A stretch of DNA of 64,000 nucleotides from assembly GCA_964604135.1 (NCBI GenBank), contig CAZRXU010000001.1, positions 1-64,000 of the forward strand, in the 5' to 3' direction. A model generated the notes under the pieces. The model worked only from the letters and a program-made list of their open reading frames with translations, did not search any database and was not told where the DNA came from. Shown piece after piece: positions 7,715-16,558 of this stretch (positions within the stretch are counted from its first letter, which is position 1; every line of letters begins with the position of its first letter). The position numbers and the translations under genes were made by a program. Source of the stretch: Sabulitectum sp964604135 (GTDB taxonomy: Bacteria > Fermentibacterota > Fermentibacteria > Fermentibacterales > JCC-6).

Positions 7715-9792
7715 TTGTTTCTGTATTGCTTCAGAACTTCTTCAGCTACAGATGCCGGAACAGCTTCGTAGTGCTCGAACTGCATCGAGAACGAAGCCCT
7801 TCCCTGTGTTGAGTTTCTGAGATCTGTTGCATAGCCGAACATTTTAGAGAGGGGTATACGAGCTTTGAACTCCTTTGCGTTTCCACGGGCTTCCATGGCT
7901 ACGATAATACCACGGCGCTCATAGATACTTCCGGAAACTCCTCCGGAGTACTCCTCGGGAGTAACAATAGAAACTGCCATTATGGGTTCCAGAAGACGGG
8001 GGCTGCACTTCATGAAGGCTTTCTTGAAGGCATTTCTGGCACAGATACGGAATGCCATTTCGGATGAGTCAACTGCGTGGCTGGATCCGTCTTTAAGTGT
8101 AACCTTCACATCCACAACGGGAAAGTTACAGAAAACTCCGTCTTTCATGGCATCAATTATGCCCTTTTCAACAGAGGGGATATACTCTTTGGGTATGTTT
8201 CCGCCTTTTACCGAATTTTTGAATTCAAAACCGGTTCCAGCAGGAAGAGGTTCGAGGGTAAAAATAACGTGGGCAAACTGGCCTTTTCCACCTGTCTGTT
8301 TTTTGTATCTTTCGTTCCAGTCAACAGAGCCGATTATGGTTTCTCTGTAGGCTACCTGTGGTTCATTTACTTCCACCTCGACGAAAAATTCCCGTTTTAT
8401 TCTGTCTATCAGTATTTCCAGGTGAAGTTCTCCCATACCGGAGAGAACGGTATCTCCTGTTTCATCGTTGGTTTCCACTGTAAAAGTTGGATCTTCCTCA
8501 GAGAGTTTTGCCAGTGCATCAGAGAGTTTGTCCCGATCCTGTCTTTTAACCGGTGTTACGGCAATGCTTAGAACAGGAGCAGGGAACTCAATAGCTTCGA
8601 GAATGATGGGATCGTCAGGAGAGCAGATAGTGTCTCCTGTAATGGTGTCTGAAAGACCTATTACGGCACCTATTTCACCTGTATAAAGCCTGTCTACAGC
8701 TTCGCGCTTGTTGGCGTGCATTCTAAGTATCCTGCCAACTCTCTGTTTCTTTCCTGTTGTGGAGTTCAGCACATGGGTTCCTGCTTCAAGAACACCGGAG
8801 TAAACTCTGGTGTAAATCAGTTTTCCTGTGTGTCTGTCTGTTACAACCTTGAATGCCAGTGCTGCCAGTGGACCGTCGTTACCCGGTTTGCGCTGTTCAA
8901 GCTTGCCTGTTTTGCTTTTGCCGCTGATAGGGGGAAGATCCACCGGGGAAGGAAGGTAGGATACAACAGCGTCAAGAAGCCTCTGTATACCCTTGTTTTT
9001 ATAAGCACTTCCGCACAGAACAGGGCAGACCAGACCGGAATGGGTTGCCTTTCTGATGGCTGCGGAGAGTTCGCTCTTTGATATCTTTTCGTCTGAACAG
9101 AATTTGTCAAGCAGTTCCTCATCTACTTCGCTTACCTTCTCTACAAGGATAAGACGCTGTCTAGCTGCCACAGCTTCCATTTCAGCAGGAATTGGTTTTT
9201 CCTCAAATATTTTTCCGCCGGATTTCTCATCGTAGTACACAGCACAGTTGTCAACCAGATCGATGATACCCAGGAAATCTCCTTTTTCGCCTGTAATGGG
9301 AATGGTGATCGGAATCGCGTTGGCATTCAGTCTTGAATGAAGCTCTTTTACCACGCCGTAGAAATCAGCACCGGATCTGTCCATCTTGTTGATGAATGCA
9401 ATGCGTGGAACACTGTATTTGTCTGCCTGGCGCCAGACTGTTTCACTCTGGGGCTCAACACCTCCCACAGCGCAGAAGAGTGCTATGGTTCCGTCGAGTA
9501 TTCTGAGACTTCTTTCCACTTCCACAGTAAAATCCACATGTCCCGGTGTGTCTATCAGATTGATCTGGTGTTTTTTCCACTCGGTTGTGGTGGCAGCACT
9601 TGTTATTGTAATTCCCCGCTCTTGCTCCTGAGCCATCCAGTCGAGTGTGGCCTCTCCGTCGTGTACTTCACCTATCTTGTGTGATTTGCCTGTGTAGTAG
9701 AGAATTCTCTCGGATACTGTGGTTTTGCCAGCGTCTATATGGGCCATTATTCCTATATTGCGAATCATTTCGAGACTGTAATCCCGTGCCAT
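7711..9792 (-). CDS. fusA: translation elongation factor G
   Basis: A 693-residue translational GTPase that drives ribosomal translocation. G1 is AHIDAGKTT, the switch I region is QERGITITSAATT, G3 is DTPGHVDF and G4 is NKMDR. Domains II-V follow, including the GGKGQFAHV segment of domain IV and the YATDLRNSTQGRASFSM region of domain V. Length is as expected. It stands apart from str-operon genes (no rpsL, rpsG or tuf nearby), so it may be a relocated copy or one of two EF-G paralogues. AAGGA lies just before the ATG. Confidence 0.97.
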   Translation of the reverse strand: MARDYSLEMIRNIGIMAHIDAGKTTVSERILYYTGKSHKIGEVHDGEATLDWMAQEQERGITITSAATTTEWKKHQINLIDTPGHVDFTVEVERSLRILDGTIALFCAVGGVEPQSETVWRQADKYSVPRIAFINKMDRSGADFYGVVKELHSRLNANAIPITIPITGEKGDFLGIIDLVDNCAVYYDEKSGGKIFEEKPIPAEMEAVAARQRLILVEKVSEVDEELLDKFCSDEKISKSELSAAIRKATHSGLVCPVLCGSAYKNKGIQRLLDAVVSYLPSPVDLPPISGKSKTGKLEQRKPGNDGPLAALAFKVVTDRHTGKLIYTRVYSGVLEAGTHVLNSTTGKKQRVGRILRMHANKREAVDRLYTGEIGAVIGLSDTITGDTICSPDDPIILEAIEFPAPVLSIAVTPVKRQDRDKLSDALAKLSEEDPTFTVETNDETGDTVLSGMGELHLEILIDRIKREFFVEVEVNEPQVAYRETIIGSVDWNERYKKQTGGKGQFAHVIFTLEPLPAGTGFEFKNSVKGGNIPKEYIPSVEKGIIDAMKDGVFCNFPVVDVKVTLKDGSSHAVDSSEMAFRICARNAFKKAFMKCSPRLLEPIMAVSIVTPEEYSGGVSGSIYERRGIIVAMEARGNAKEFKARIPLSKMFGYATDLRNSTQGRASFSMQFEHYEAVPASVAEEVLKQYRNK

Positions 9793-9831
9793 TTATCCTT
9801 CTCCGTTCCTGATTGATTGAATAAGCGCCCG

Positions 9832-9861
9832 AATATACCCCGGTACCTGTGTTTTGTGCAA
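9832..9861 (-). promoter_or_regulatory. sigma70 promoter of fusA-crcB
   Basis: On the minus strand TTGCAC (9856-9861) and TATATT (9832-9837) are separated by 18 nt, about 40 nt before the fusA ATG. A 7-bp inverted repeat, CAATTCT-TCAC-AGAATTG (9859-9876), touches the -35 box and could be an operator. Confidence 0.65.
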
Positions 9862-9931
9862 TTCTTCACAGAATTGTTAACCCCTAAACATGATGCATGA
9901 GAAGCTGGAGGTTACAGGTGCCGCAAACCTG

Positions 9932-10330
9932 TCAGTTGCGGTTGTTGCTGTATTCTGCTTCCACTGAAATTGAAATACCGCCTCTTACACCGAAATCTGC
10001 CTGTACACGACACCATCTGGGGTGGATGGCCTTCACAAGATCGTCCAGAATCATGTTTGTAACGTGCTCGTGAAAAACACCTCTGTTGCGGTAGGTTTGA
10101 AAATACAGTTTCAGTGACTTTGATTCGACGATCTTTTTATCAGGTATGTAGGTAATGGTAACAGCTGCGAAGTCAGGCTGGCCCGTTTTAGGGCAGACAC
10201 AGGTGAACTCATCTGTCGCAAGGGTTACAGTGTAGTCTCGCTCAGTGTTGAGGTTTTCGAACGCTTCCAGGCCTTTGAATCCATTTTTGGAGTTTCCTAG
10301 AAGGGAAAGGCCGCTGATATCTTCTGTCAT
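9932..10330 (-). CDS. queF: NADPH-dependent 7-cyano-7-deazaguanine reductase
   Basis: A 132-residue type I (unimodular) QueF that reduces preQ0 to preQ1 in queuosine biosynthesis. The catalytic Cys is in FTCVCPKTGQPDFA, the QueF signature is ESKSLKLYFQTYRN, and FHEHVTNMILDDL follows. Length fits the Bacillus-type enzyme. The ATG overlaps the stop of the histidine kinase gene (ATGA), so it is read from the same minus-strand transcript although the functions are unrelated. Confidence 0.96.
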   Translation of the reverse strand: MTEDISGLSLLGNSKNGFKGLEAFENLNTERDYTVTLATDEFTCVCPKTGQPDFAAVTITYIPDKKIVESKSLKLYFQTYRNRGVFHEHVTNMILDDLVKAIHPRWCRVQADFGVRGGISISVEAEYSNNRN

Positions 10331-12840
10331 GTTTCTCCTTTTCCGGAACCTGTCATTCTGCGTATTGTGGAAACAAGATCGCGAATTGCATATGGTTTGC
10401 TCAGAACCTCGTGTGTTTCCTCCATATCTGCCAGCCGGTCGCCGGCGTATCCGGTTGTAAACACAACTGGAATATCTGCACCGAGGGTAATAATTTTCCT
10501 GTAAGCTTCGGGCCCGCTCATCTCCGGCATCATGACATCAAACACGAGCATTTCAATCTCGCTGTGCCTTTTTTTGAAAATCTCTACAGCTTCCACACCG
10601 TTTTCTGCCCGTACTACTTTAATTCCGGCCATTCCAAGCCCCTCGACGGCAAGAGTCATCACGCGGTGGTCGTCCTCGGCGAGAAGGATGCACACAGCGC
10701 GGGTAGCCCCGGAGTTAATGTGCTTCAGGGGGTTTGCCTGTGTTTTTAGTGGTTGATAGTACAGATGCTCCTCATCCAGTGCAGGGAAATACGCAGTTAT
10801 CTTAAGTCCTCTGCCTGTTCTGTTTCTTACATCGATGTACCCGGAGTGCTCTTTAACTACTCCAAGAACAGTTGCAAGACCAAGCCCGGTACCGCCGTTG
10901 AGTTGTTTTGTTGTGAAGAAAGGCTCGAACACGTTCTCCAGATTGTCTTCGGGAATTCCGTGGCCGGTGTCTGTTACTGTAACAGCTGCATAGTTTCCAG
11001 GCGGAATGGTACCGCTTGTTACGCAGAACGGTTCAACCGTGGAAAATCTGTTGAGAGCAATGTTGAGTACTCCTCCAAAAGGCATTGCATCTCTGGCGTT
11101 CACGCAGAGGTTCATAAATACCTGTTCAATCTGCGATGGGTCTCCGTAGACCCAGGTATCAAGGGTGGTGATATCTGAGGTTATTACGATGTTTTCTTCC
11201 ATAATTCTCGATAACAGTTTAAAAAATCTGCTTGTGAGAGCACTGATGTTTACATTCTGGAGCCTGGGTTTTCTGTCTCTGCTGAACAGAAGCAGGCTTC
11301 TTACAAGCTCCCTTCCCTTTTCTGCCGCTTCAACAATGGGCTTTGAAACATCTGTTATGACCGGGTCGTGGTCGGAAACCCTGTCCAGTATGTCGCAGTA
11401 GCCCATTATCACATGCAGAAGGTTGTTGAAGTCGTGGGCAACACCGCCAGCAAGGCGACCGATTGCTTCCATTTTTTGAGATTGTATATCGTCGATCTCT
11501 TTCTGCAGAAGAGACAGCTCTTTCTCCTTTATCACAGTTGTATCGAACAGAATACCGGAAATCGCACGGGGAGTACCTCTTGCAATAGCACTGATGTTGA
11601 ACCACCTTGTTACAGAGCTGTTGTCTTTGCAGCAGATCTCGCCGAAGAAACTGTCAATTCTGCCGGAAGCAAGATTATTCAGCCTGCTCTGCATTTCCTC
11701 TGGCAGCGAAGATGCGTTTACCCATCTGGAAAAGCTTGGCGGGTTTTTCTGCGGTATGTAGGAAAGAGCTTCGAAAAAGGATTTTTCTGCTGTAAGAGAA
11801 TCATCTTCCGGTGTGGCATTCCACACAATGGCACCTGAGGCTTCAAGAGCCAGCTGGAGTTGATCAAGTCTGGTTTGGAGAGTTTTTTCCACTCTGATGA
11901 GTTTTGATATATCGACTGAAACCACAAGAACAGATTTTCTTCTTCTGTAGGTAAGCTCCCGCGCGTGAACTAGAAGATACAGAGCATTCCTGCTTTTGAA
12001 TGTGATCTTCATCTGAACAGACACACCTGGTGTTGAGGAAGATGCCCTACTGAGGAATTCCTTCACTCTTGTCTTTGTATCATCATCTACAATCCCGTAG
12101 AGGTCGCGTTCGATGTCTTCAAATTTGCTGAATTCGTATTTATTTACAAGGGATTGATTTACATAGGCTACTTCAGTTCCCTGCAGAACAAGAATGCCGA
12201 TGCTCTCGTCAAGTGAAATCTCTTCGAAAAGGTTGTTTACCTCGGTTAGTCTTTCCAGAAGAATCTGATGAGCGCTTTCTTTTTTTCTTATGAAAAAAAT
12301 GGCCAGTATAGACAGGATTGATGCAAAGCACAGGGGAATAGCGGCAGTATCCAGCACCTGCCTGTAAATGGAATTTGGCAGAATGAAGATCCACGCAATA
12401 TAAATTGCTGCCGAGCCGAATCCCGCAATCATCTGAAAAAGAATACCGGAGACACGCAACCTTGATTTTTCCGTCAGCCTGAGAAGCAGCCCAAGAACAA
12501 AGGCCGAAACAATAACTCCTGCTCCGGGAATCATTCCGGACCCACCAATGTACATCCTGAAAACCAGAAGAGGAAACGCAGTGATAGCCCCAACTAAATA
12601 TCCTCCGGTGAGGGCCGCTACCACCACGACAGGTGCACGCATATCAATAAGAACCCCGGGAAGAACCTCAACGCTGAAGAGAATGGCCATAACTCCGCAC
12701 ACAGCGAAAACAAAACCCTGAACCAGCACACTCAGTACCGGCTTTCCAACTCTCCACCTGGACAACCGGGCAAGGAAGAAGAACGATACAACAAGCAGCG
12801 CGGAGTTTTCAATCAGCGCTTTGAGGATATCAATTCTCAA
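10327..12840 (-). CDS. hybrid sensor histidine kinase with LytS-type membrane domain
   Basis: An 837-residue signalling protein. Residues ~1-190 are a multi-helix membrane region of the 5TM LytS/YhcK kind (GYLVGAITAFPLL and GGSGMIPGAGVIVSAF are characteristic). Two PAS-like modules follow (~200-310, 325-440), then HisKA with AGGVAHDFNNLL (phospho-His), an HATPase with NLCVNARDAM, DTGHGIPEDN and GTGLGLATV, and a C-terminal receiver (~710-830) with acidic pocket AEDD, phospho-Asp in LVFDVMMPE and a late Lys in LSKPY. It starts at TTG with AGAGGTG upstream. No output partner is adjacent. Confidence 0.9.
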   Translation of the reverse strand: MRIDILKALIENSALLVVSFFFLARLSRWRVGKPVLSVLVQGFVFAVCGVMAILFSVEVLPGVLIDMRAPVVVVAALTGGYLVGAITAFPLLVFRMYIGGSGMIPGAGVIVSAFVLGLLLRLTEKSRLRVSGILFQMIAGFGSAAIYIAWIFILPNSIYRQVLDTAAIPLCFASILSILAIFFIRKKESAHQILLERLTEVNNLFEEISLDESIGILVLQGTEVAYVNQSLVNKYEFSKFEDIERDLYGIVDDDTKTRVKEFLSRASSSTPGVSVQMKITFKSRNALYLLVHARELTYRRRKSVLVVSVDISKLIRVEKTLQTRLDQLQLALEASGAIVWNATPEDDSLTAEKSFFEALSYIPQKNPPSFSRWVNASSLPEEMQSRLNNLASGRIDSFFGEICCKDNSSVTRWFNISAIARGTPRAISGILFDTTVIKEKELSLLQKEIDDIQSQKMEAIGRLAGGVAHDFNNLLHVIMGYCDILDRVSDHDPVITDVSKPIVEAAEKGRELVRSLLLFSRDRKPRLQNVNISALTSRFFKLLSRIMEENIVITSDITTLDTWVYGDPSQIEQVFMNLCVNARDAMPFGGVLNIALNRFSTVEPFCVTSGTIPPGNYAAVTVTDTGHGIPEDNLENVFEPFFTTKQLNGGTGLGLATVLGVVKEHSGYIDVRNRTGRGLKITAYFPALDEEHLYYQPLKTQANPLKHINSGATRAVCILLAEDDHRVMTLAVEGLGMAGIKVVRAENGVEAVEIFKKRHSEIEMLVFDVMMPEMSGPEAYRKIITLGADIPVVFTTGYAGDRLADMEETHEVLSKPYAIRDLVSTIRRMTGSGKGET

Positions 12841-12853
12841 GTTAACACCTCTG

Positions 12854-14560
12854 TCAGGCTGGTTTTACTGCCTTGAAGGCAACCTCCGGTGCTTCTGAAG
12901 GATTCAGAGACATCCAGTCAAGAATGTACCGGGCTCCTGTGGTGCTTATTCCGTTTTCAAAGCACCAAATAACTGTGTCTCGCACCCCTTTTTCCGTAAG
13001 CGTTTTCATCCAGTCTTTTCCCTGGCGTTTTGAACCGCGCATCCGGTCGGCAAGCAGGCTGGCAAGCTGACATGGTCTGAATTCTGTCTTTGACAGCAGT
13101 TCATCGAACACATCGCAGAGTTCCAGGTTAAGCAGACGGTCAATAAGGTGCTCACTGAGCCCAAGTTTTCTGTAAGTGTCTCTTCTGATCCAGGGTTTTT
13201 CAGGAAGCAGTTTCTGAAGTCTGTTAAAAGTGTCTGGCGAAATTGCCTGGGGGGGGAGATCTGTATCCGGGTACATCCTGTCTGCCCCTGGGAGAATTCT
13301 CTCGAAATCGGTTGTTCCGCCAGGCTGTGCCTGTCTGGTTTCAGGGGGAACACCCTGAAAAGCTTCTTCAATTCTGTTACAGATTTCATTTGCGGCGGTC
13401 TGAAGGTCTTCCTCCGGGCCCGCAAACACAATTGCAGCATCGTCGGGAGAGATGTTCATTGTTGTTCGGATCATGTCTGATGCACAGACAAGAACAGGCT
13501 GGTACTCCAGGCACGCAATAACCCTTACCCGCCCCCGAAGCTCATCGAGGAATGTACGCTTTGGCTGGGTAGGCCAGTCGATGAATTTCCTGAACTCCGG
13601 AATAACCATTACAGCGGCTTTGTGCTGCCTGGACTCAAGGCTGTCAGGGTCGAAGCTCTCGCCGGCAGCTTCGACTCGGCCCAGAACTGTGTACTCTGGC
13701 TTGAGCTGGCCTGCAGTAAAATCGGATGCTTTCAACTGGTATTGAAGATCCAGCAGTGCCTTCTGTCTGTAGGCCTCTATTCTGGAGAGCGACTCAATGT
13801 AACCTATTTTGGATACACCTTTTATCTCAATTCTTGTGCCGCCTTTGATAGATACATTCACATCTTGCCGTACAGAGCCGATTCCCCTTCTTACAAGGTG
13901 TGTAGAACGCATGGTTTCGCCAATGAGTTTTGCTGCAAGAGCCATTTCATAAGGTGTGTAGAGTTCCGGAGCAGTGACAGGCTCAACCAGCGGTATGGAC
14001 AGACGGTCTGTGCGGAACACAACGTGATGCCCTTTGTCTGAAACCTCACGACATGCGTCTTCCTCCATACTCATCTGGATGAAGTGAAGTTTCCTTCCAA
14101 GAAACGGGATCACTCCGTTTACTCCGACAATTGCGGTTCTCTGAAAGCCGGTTGGAATTGATCCGTCCAGATACTGTTTGCGTGTTATGTGAAGTTCGTC
14201 TACCAGTGACATATTGAACATCATGGCTAGTTGCAATGCAATGTTAACAGCTTCAGGGTTTGCCTGAAAAGGAGGTGTGTCATCCATTTCGTAGGTGCAT
14301 ACAGAATCGTTGTAAAGCAGATAATGAACCTGCTTTTTTGTCTTGAATTCCATGAGGGCAGTTCCGTCATACTCTCCGAATTCACTGAGTGTTGGGCGCA
14401 TGTGACGGAGTATTTCCTGGTCGTGTTTATCGTTACGGATTCTTGTTGAACACCGGCAGAACAGCTTTCCGGATGTTGCGAGCTGCTGATGCGTCTCGAG
14501 ACCGCCTTTAAAGCCGAGCTCGCGAAGTTCGGTGTAATCCTGCAAAATGATTCCTTTCAC
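12854..14560 (-). CDS. gatE: archaeal-type Glu-tRNA(Gln) amidotransferase subunit E homologue
   Basis: About 568 residues from GTG 14560 (the open frame extends to 14710, but that stretch is unlike the family). It matches GatE, not GatB: GGLETHQQLATSGKLFCRC, MRPTLSEFGEYD, DDTPPFQANPEA, IPTGFQRTAIVG, EEDACR, DRLSIPLVE, RRGIGSVRQDVNVSI and EIKGV, then a GAD-like insert (~310-400), VPPETRQAQPGGTTDFERILPGADRMYPDTD. It ends inside the helical tail, roughly 50-70 residues earlier than typical archaeal GatE. GatE acts with GatD, which is not in this window. GatDE is regarded as archaeal, so this is unexpected here. Confidence 0.85.
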   Translation of the reverse strand: MKGIILQDYTELRELGFKGGLETHQQLATSGKLFCRCSTRIRNDKHDQEILRHMRPTLSEFGEYDGTALMEFKTKKQVHYLLYNDSVCTYEMDDTPPFQANPEAVNIALQLAMMFNMSLVDELHITRKQYLDGSIPTGFQRTAIVGVNGVIPFLGRKLHFIQMSMEEDACREVSDKGHHVVFRTDRLSIPLVEPVTAPELYTPYEMALAAKLIGETMRSTHLVRRGIGSVRQDVNVSIKGGTRIEIKGVSKIGYIESLSRIEAYRQKALLDLQYQLKASDFTAGQLKPEYTVLGRVEAAGESFDPDSLESRQHKAAVMVIPEFRKFIDWPTQPKRTFLDELRGRVRVIACLEYQPVLVCASDMIRTTMNISPDDAAIVFAGPEEDLQTAANEICNRIEEAFQGVPPETRQAQPGGTTDFERILPGADRMYPDTDLPPQAISPDTFNRLQKLLPEKPWIRRDTYRKLGLSEHLIDRLLNLELCDVFDELLSKTEFRPCQLASLLADRMRGSKRQGKDWMKTLTEKGVRDTVIWCFENGISTTGARYILDWMSLNPSEAPEVAFKAVKPA

Positions 14561-14633
14561 TCTGTGTGCTAAACGGGAAATTACAAAACCGAAAATAACG
14601 ATTGGCAGCGCCTGGGTAAACAGGTACAGGTAT

Positions 14634-14662
14634 TGACCGGATGACCCATCTGGGCTATTATC
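14634..14662 (+). promoter_or_regulatory. strong sigma70 promoter of hpf
   Basis: TTGACC and TATTAT are separated by exactly 17 nt (GGATGACCCATCTGGGC). Transcription would begin near 14668, just before the two-tier hairpin at 14676-14742. Confidence 0.78.
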
Positions 14663-14675
14663 GAAATGTGAGATT

Positions 14676-14742
14676 GGAAGCCAAACCTTATGTAGCCGCT
14701 TCTCCCGCATGTTCGGGAGGGGCGGTATTCAGTTTGGCTTCC
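14676..14742 (+). ncRNA. structured 5' leader RNA upstream of hpf
   Basis: Two nested perfect stems: an outer 11-bp stem (GGAAGCCAAAC 14676-14686 with GTTTGGCTTCC 14732-14742) and an inner 12-bp stem (CCGCTTCTCCCG 14696-14707 with CGGGAGGGGCGG 14714-14725, two G-U pairs, loop CATGTT). They are separated by an asymmetric 9/6-nt internal loop. The structure begins a few nt after the predicted transcription start and ends 12 nt before the hpf SD. It resembles no riboswitch class that I recognise. A terminator is unlikely because only a short T-run follows. Confidence 0.65.
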
Positions 14743-14764
14743 GTTTAACATGAAAGGAGTTACC

Positions 14765-15313
14765 ATGAACGTCGAGATCAGCGCAAGACACTTTGAACTA
14801 ACCGATTCCCTGAGGGAACACGTCGATGAGAAACTGTCCGTTCTGGACAAGTTCTACGACGGAATCGATGATGTTCATGTTATTCTTGAGCTTTCGTCAG
14901 GAATGAGTAGATCACATGTTCAGCTGCGGGGAGACCGATTGAGACTCGATTCCCGTTCTCAGGGGCATGATATGTATTTTTCTTTTGATGATTGTATTTC
15001 TTCTCTCGAAAGGCAGCTCAGGAAATTCAAAGAAACCCATCACGATCATCCTCACAGGGAGAGAAACGGTAAAAACCCTGTTTCCGGTGCGTGGTACATT
15101 GCGGCAGAACCGTCAGAGCTTACATCTCCGGTTCTTCTGGAAGACGCAGCTGTTTTGAAAAGGTTTTCAACCAACGATGCAATGACCGAGTTCGAGGTAA
15201 GTGGTGATGACAGAAACCTTGTGTTCTACAACACGGAAACAAACAGCTTCAGTGCTGCATACAGAACTTCCAGCGGTGCTACCCAGGTTGTTGAGCTTAC
15301 ACGCAAGGAATAG
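14765..15313 (+). CDS. hpf: ribosome hibernation promoting factor, long form
   Basis: 182 residues from ATG 14765, with AAAGGAG 4-5 nt upstream; an in-frame ATG at 14750 is rejected because it precedes that SD. Residues 1-100 are the S30AE/RaiA domain (VEISARHFELTDSLREHVDEKL) and ~125-182 the C-terminal dimerisation domain (VLKRFSTNDAMTEFEVSG, LVFYNTETN, YRTSSGA). Long HPF dimerises 70S ribosomes into inactive 100S particles in stationary phase. The loop between domains is His-rich (THHDHPHRER). Followed after 5 nt by hprK, an order also seen in other bacteria that encode both. Confidence 0.95.
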   Translation: MNVEISARHFELTDSLREHVDEKLSVLDKFYDGIDDVHVILELSSGMSRSHVQLRGDRLRLDSRSQGHDMYFSFDDCISSLERQLRKFKETHHDHPHRERNGKNPVSGAWYIAAEPSELTSPVLLEDAAVLKRFSTNDAMTEFEVSGDDRNLVFYNTETNSFSAAYRTSSGATQVVELTRKE

Positions 15314-15318
15314 AAAAG

Positions 15319-16284
15319 GTGTTGGATCGCTACCCTGATCCAGAAGCATTTTCTGTAGGTGTGATGTATGAGCGGCTGGGGAAAAGGCTTCAGCTGGAAG
15401 ATATAACAGACACATGGGGATACGATCGTATGGTCGTATCCCCAGACATCAGCCGTCCGGGGTTGTGCCTTTCAGGGTACACCTACAAGTTTATGCACGA
15501 CAGAATCCAGATTTTTGGCGAGACTGAAATTACGCTGCTTAACCAGCTTTCATCTCAGAAGAGACAGGCAGCAGTGAAGACTGTTTTCAGTTTTCCTGTT
15601 GTGTGCAGCATTGTTACAAAAGGTCTTACTCCTCCCGATGAACTAGTTTCAGCTTCGCGGTCTTCCGGTTCCGCGCTGTTTGTTTCCCCGCAGGATACAA
15701 CTCCCCTGATACACGACCTGACTGATTTTCTCAGCGAAGTATTTGCACCGCATGTTTCCCTTCACGGAACCCTTGTTGATGTTTACGGTGAAGGTCTTCT
15801 TGTTATGGGAAGAAGTGCCATAGGAAAGAGTGAAGCTGTTCTGGGGCTGGTGGAAAGAGGGCACAGGCTGGTTGCAGATGACCTTATCCGGGTACGAAAA
15901 ACAGGTAACCGCCTTATCGGTTCCGGTGACGCTATGCTTGGATTCCACATGGAGATAAGAGGGATAGGGTTTGTTAACATTGCGGAACTGTTTGGCGTGG
16001 GGGCAATTAAAGAGATGCAGTCGGTTGATCTTGTGGTAAGATTGTTTGATACCGGTCTTAACGATGAGGCAGACAGGTCGGGGCTTGAAGACAAGCACAT
16101 GAGTATAATGGGGGTTGATGTTCCCATGGTTGAGATTCCAGTACTTCCTGGGAGAAATATCACACTGCTTCTGGAAGTTGCTGCAATGATGAATATTCAG
16201 GCCAAGGATACAGGCAGTACATCTGCCGAACGGCTTAACAGAAAACTTATTGCCCGTATGGGTAGAAAAAGGCTGAGAGAATAA
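15319..16284 (+). CDS. hprK: HPr kinase/phosphorylase
   Basis: A 321-residue enzyme that phosphorylates HPr on Ser46 using ATP and reverses this by phosphorolysis. The P-loop is GRSAIGKSE (about residues 163-171), followed by LVERGHRLVADDLI and the HPrK family signature EIRGIGFVNIAELFGVGAI. The N-terminal domain (1-125) is of the HPrK kind. GTG start. Downstream come HPr and enzyme I at 1- and 0-nt spacing, so this is a phosphorelay operon. Confidence 0.96.
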   Translation: MLDRYPDPEAFSVGVMYERLGKRLQLEDITDTWGYDRMVVSPDISRPGLCLSGYTYKFMHDRIQIFGETEITLLNQLSSQKRQAAVKTVFSFPVVCSIVTKGLTPPDELVSASRSSGSALFVSPQDTTPLIHDLTDFLSEVFAPHVSLHGTLVDVYGEGLLVMGRSAIGKSEAVLGLVERGHRLVADDLIRVRKTGNRLIGSGDAMLGFHMEIRGIGFVNIAELFGVGAIKEMQSVDLVVRLFDTGLNDEADRSGLEDKHMSIMGVDVPMVEIPVLPGRNITLLLEVAAMMNIQAKDTGSTSAERLNRKLIARMGRKRLRE

Positions 16285-16285
16285 T

Positions 16286-16558
16286 ATGACACAGATAAAG
16301 GTGGTTGTTCCCAACAAGCTGGGGATACATGCCCGCCCGGCTGCGCTGATCGTGAGAGCGGCAGTGGAGTTTGCCTGTGATGTGTGGGTGGAAAGCCCGG
16401 CAGACAAAGTTAACGCAAAGAGTATTATGGGTGTTATGACTCTGGCGGCCTCTGGAGGTACCGAAATTGCTGTTTCCGCAGACGGGCCCGATGAGGTCGA
16501 AGCTGTGGAGGTTGTAGCGGAGGTAATAAGAAGCGGTTTCGGCGAAGAGATGATTTAG
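16286..16558 (+). CDS. HPr-family phosphocarrier protein
   Basis: A 90-residue HPr. The phospho-His is in NKLGIHARPAALI, and the regulatory Ser region is KVNAKSIMGVMTLAAS, matching the Ser46 site targeted by HprK. The protein is acidic toward its C-terminus. It lies between its kinase gene (hprK) and enzyme I. With no EII genes nearby, a regulatory role or a remote permease is likely. Confidence 0.95.
   Translation: MTQIKVVVPNKLGIHARPAALIVRAAVEFACDVWVESPADKVNAKSIMGVMTLAASGGTEIAVSADGPDEVEAVEVVAEVIRSGFGEEMI

Noticed and set aside
9793..9931. Fluoride riboswitch upstream of fusA-crcB
   Set aside because: The leader is only about 30 nt after the predicted -10 box, and no crcB-motif pseudoknot was visible.
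14561..14710. N-terminal extension of the GatE homologue to 14710
   Set aside because: The extra ~50 residues are unlike GatE, include a spurious hydrophobic run, and overlap the hpf promoter and leader hairpin.
15649..16407. 252-codon minus-strand open frame opposite hprK
   Set aside because: Antisense shadow of a highly conserved gene; composition is unlike a protein and there is no SD.
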